From Glycomyces fuscus (GTDB lineage Bacteria; Actinomycetota; Actinomycetes; Streptosporangiales; Streptosporangiaceae), in the NCBI GenBank assembly GCA_002529455.1, contig NYMS01000063.1, positions 62,001 through 126,000 on the forward strand: a stretch of 64,000 bases of DNA, given 5' to 3'. A program made the translations under genes and the position numbers. The notes under the pieces are model-generated. The model was not told the DNA's origin. It was given only the letters and a program-made list of their open reading frames with translations, and searched no databases. Below, in pieces: positions 62,894-64,000 of this stretch; position 1 is the first letter of the stretch, and each line of letters starts with the position of its first letter.

Positions 62894-64000
62894 ATGCGCA
62901 GGATCCTCGTCGTCGGAGCCGGACAGTCCGGACTGCAGCTGGCCGTCGGCCTGTCGGGCGAGGGCTACGAGGTGACCCTGGCAGCAGAGGCCGGGCCGGA
63001 GGAGGTCCGCGCGGGGCGGGTCACGTCCACGCAGTGCCTCTTCGGCCCCGCCCTGCGCCGCGAGCGCCGCCACGGCCTCGCCTTCTGGGACGACCGCGCG
63101 CCCGCCGTCCGCGGCGTCGGGTTCCGCGTGGCCGACCGCGCCGGGGCGGGCGTCCCCGCGCTGTCCTGGGTCGGCGCGCTGGACGAGCACGCCCAGTCGG
63201 TCGACCAGCGGCTCAAGACGTCCGCGTGGCTGGACCTGTTCGTCCGGCGCGGCGGCGCCCTCCTGCGCGGGCGCGTCCTGGCCGGGGACCTGGAACGGCT
63301 CGCCTCCGACCACGAACTCGTCGTCGTGGCCTCCGGCCGCGGCGAACTCGCCGGAGTCTTCCCCCGCGACGACCGGCGCTCGCACTTCCGGGCCCCGCAG
63401 CGCTCCCTGGCGCTGGCCTACGTGACCGGAGCCGGCCCCCACCCCGACGGGCCCGTCCTCAGCCGCACCGTCGTCCCCGGCGCGGGGGAGGTCACCACAC
63501 TGCCCACCTACTCCCTCGCCGGCGTCTGCGAGGCCGTCATGGTCGAGGCGGTGCCCGGCGGCCCCCTGGACCGGCCGCTGCCCCGCGACGCCTCCGGCGA
63601 GGAGGTCCTCCTGGGCCTGCTGGACGTACTGCGCCGCGAGGCCCCCTGGGAGTACGAGCGCCTGGCACACGCCCGCCTCGCCGACCCGGGCGCGGCCCTG
63701 CGCGGCGGCTACGCGCCGGTGGTGCGCGAACCCGTCGCCCGCCTGGCGAACGGGGCCCTCGTCCTGGGCATGGCCGACTCCGTGGTCGCCAACGACCCCA
63801 TCACCGCGCAGGGGGCCAACATGGCCTCCTTCGGCGCCGAGGTCTACCGCCGCGCCGTCGTCGACCACGGCGGGCGCCCCTTCGACGAGGCCTTCATGCG
63901 CTCGGCGTTCGCCGCCTACTGGCGCCGGGCGAGCCAGGTGACCGCGTGGAGCAGGGTGCTGCTCACCGCACCGCCGCACCTGGAGGAGCTGTACCGCCTC
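62894..64000 (+). CDS. styrene/indole monooxygenase-like FAD oxygenase, truncated by window end
   Basis: 369 codons are open and run off the end. The N-terminal FAD-binding motif GAGQSGLQLAVGL (about residues 8-20) and the C-terminal block NDPITAQGANMASFGAEVY match StyA-type flavoprotein monooxygenases, which epoxidise aromatic alkenes or oxidise indole with reduced FAD from a separate reductase (StyB). Central blocks such as VVVASGRGELAGVF also fit. The reductase partner is not seen here. ATG 62894 follows GGGAGA. The substrate is unknown. Confidence 0.85.
   Translation, partial: MRRILVVGAGQSGLQLAVGLSGEGYEVTLAAEAGPEEVRAGRVTSTQCLFGPALRRERRHGLAFWDDRAPAVRGVGFRVADRAGAGVPALSWVGALDEHAQSVDQRLKTSAWLDLFVRRGGALLRGRVLAGDLERLASDHELVVVASGRGELAGVFPRDDRRSHFRAPQRSLALAYVTGAGPHPDGPVLSRTVVPGAGEVTTLPTYSLAGVCEAVMVEAVPGGPLDRPLPRDASGEEVLLGLLDVLRREAPWEYERLAHARLADPGAALRGGYAPVVREPVARLANGALVLGMADSVVANDPITAQGANMASFGAEVYRRAVVDHGGRPFDEAFMRSAFAAYWRRASQVTAWSRVLLTAPPHLEELYRL

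Overview
The window is very GC-rich actinomycete DNA with GTG/TTG starts and many 4-nt ATGA/GTGA overlaps. Gene content and order (CutS-like kinase, DUF4193, DUF4235, dut, DUF3710, DUF3159, paired TrkA proteins, acnA), together with a dispersed intergenic repeat, suggest a Nocardiopsis-like member of the Streptosporangiales. That genus call is inference from memory, not from a search.

Layout. 1-7.3 kb is a conserved housekeeping stretch: the end of a response regulator, its histidine kinase, DUF4193, DUF4235, an archaeal/alphaproteobacterial-type valyl-tRNA synthetase, a tandem repeat block, dUTPase and DUF3710. 7.3-31.2 kb looks like an accessory island: a PIG-L deacetylase, a serpin, then at 9.95-23.06 kb a compact enediyne polyketide cassette, followed by TetR, HxlR and MFS genes, an SDR, an AHSA1-type SRPBCC protein, a methyltransferase and an unrecognised 397-aa protein. 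31.7-35.7 kb returns to core genes (DUF3159, two TrkA-type proteins, an RNA methyltransferase). 35.9-46.3 kb is a second accessory stretch: O-methyltransferase, SnoaL-like protein, HD-GYP/LuxR regulator, OsmC, an EamA transporter with a candidate leader peptide, an ECF sigma/anti-sigma/ABC operon and an LLM oxidoreductase. 46.8-64 kb holds aconitase, an SRPBCC protein, two paralogous secreted/membrane proteins beside a Ser/Thr kinase, a uridine-kinase-like P-loop protein, a ROK regulator with a xylose-type ABC transporter, and the start of a styrene-monooxygenase-like flavoprotein.

The most interesting part is the enediyne cassette. It has an AraC-type regulator, UnbL (DUF1702), UnbV (ASPIC/UnbV), UnbU (RnfD/NqrB-like), two small membrane proteins I do not recognise, a full-length iterative enediyne synthase (KS-AT-ACP-KR-DH-PPTase), the hot-dog thioesterase and an ActVB/SgcE6-type flavin reductase. 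Terminators and overlaps divide it into three units: unbL; unbV-unbU-X-Y; pksE-TE-flavin reductase. I see no P450, glycosyltransferase, NRPS or other warhead-maturation gene in the window, so this is a minimal cassette. It may make a polyene or an unmatured warhead, or rely on genes elsewhere. The cassette lies between dut-DUF3710 and DUF3159-trkA, genes I remember as close neighbours in related actinomycetes, which suggests insertion into a conserved block.

I saw no rRNA, tRNA, CRISPR array, transposase or integrase gene.
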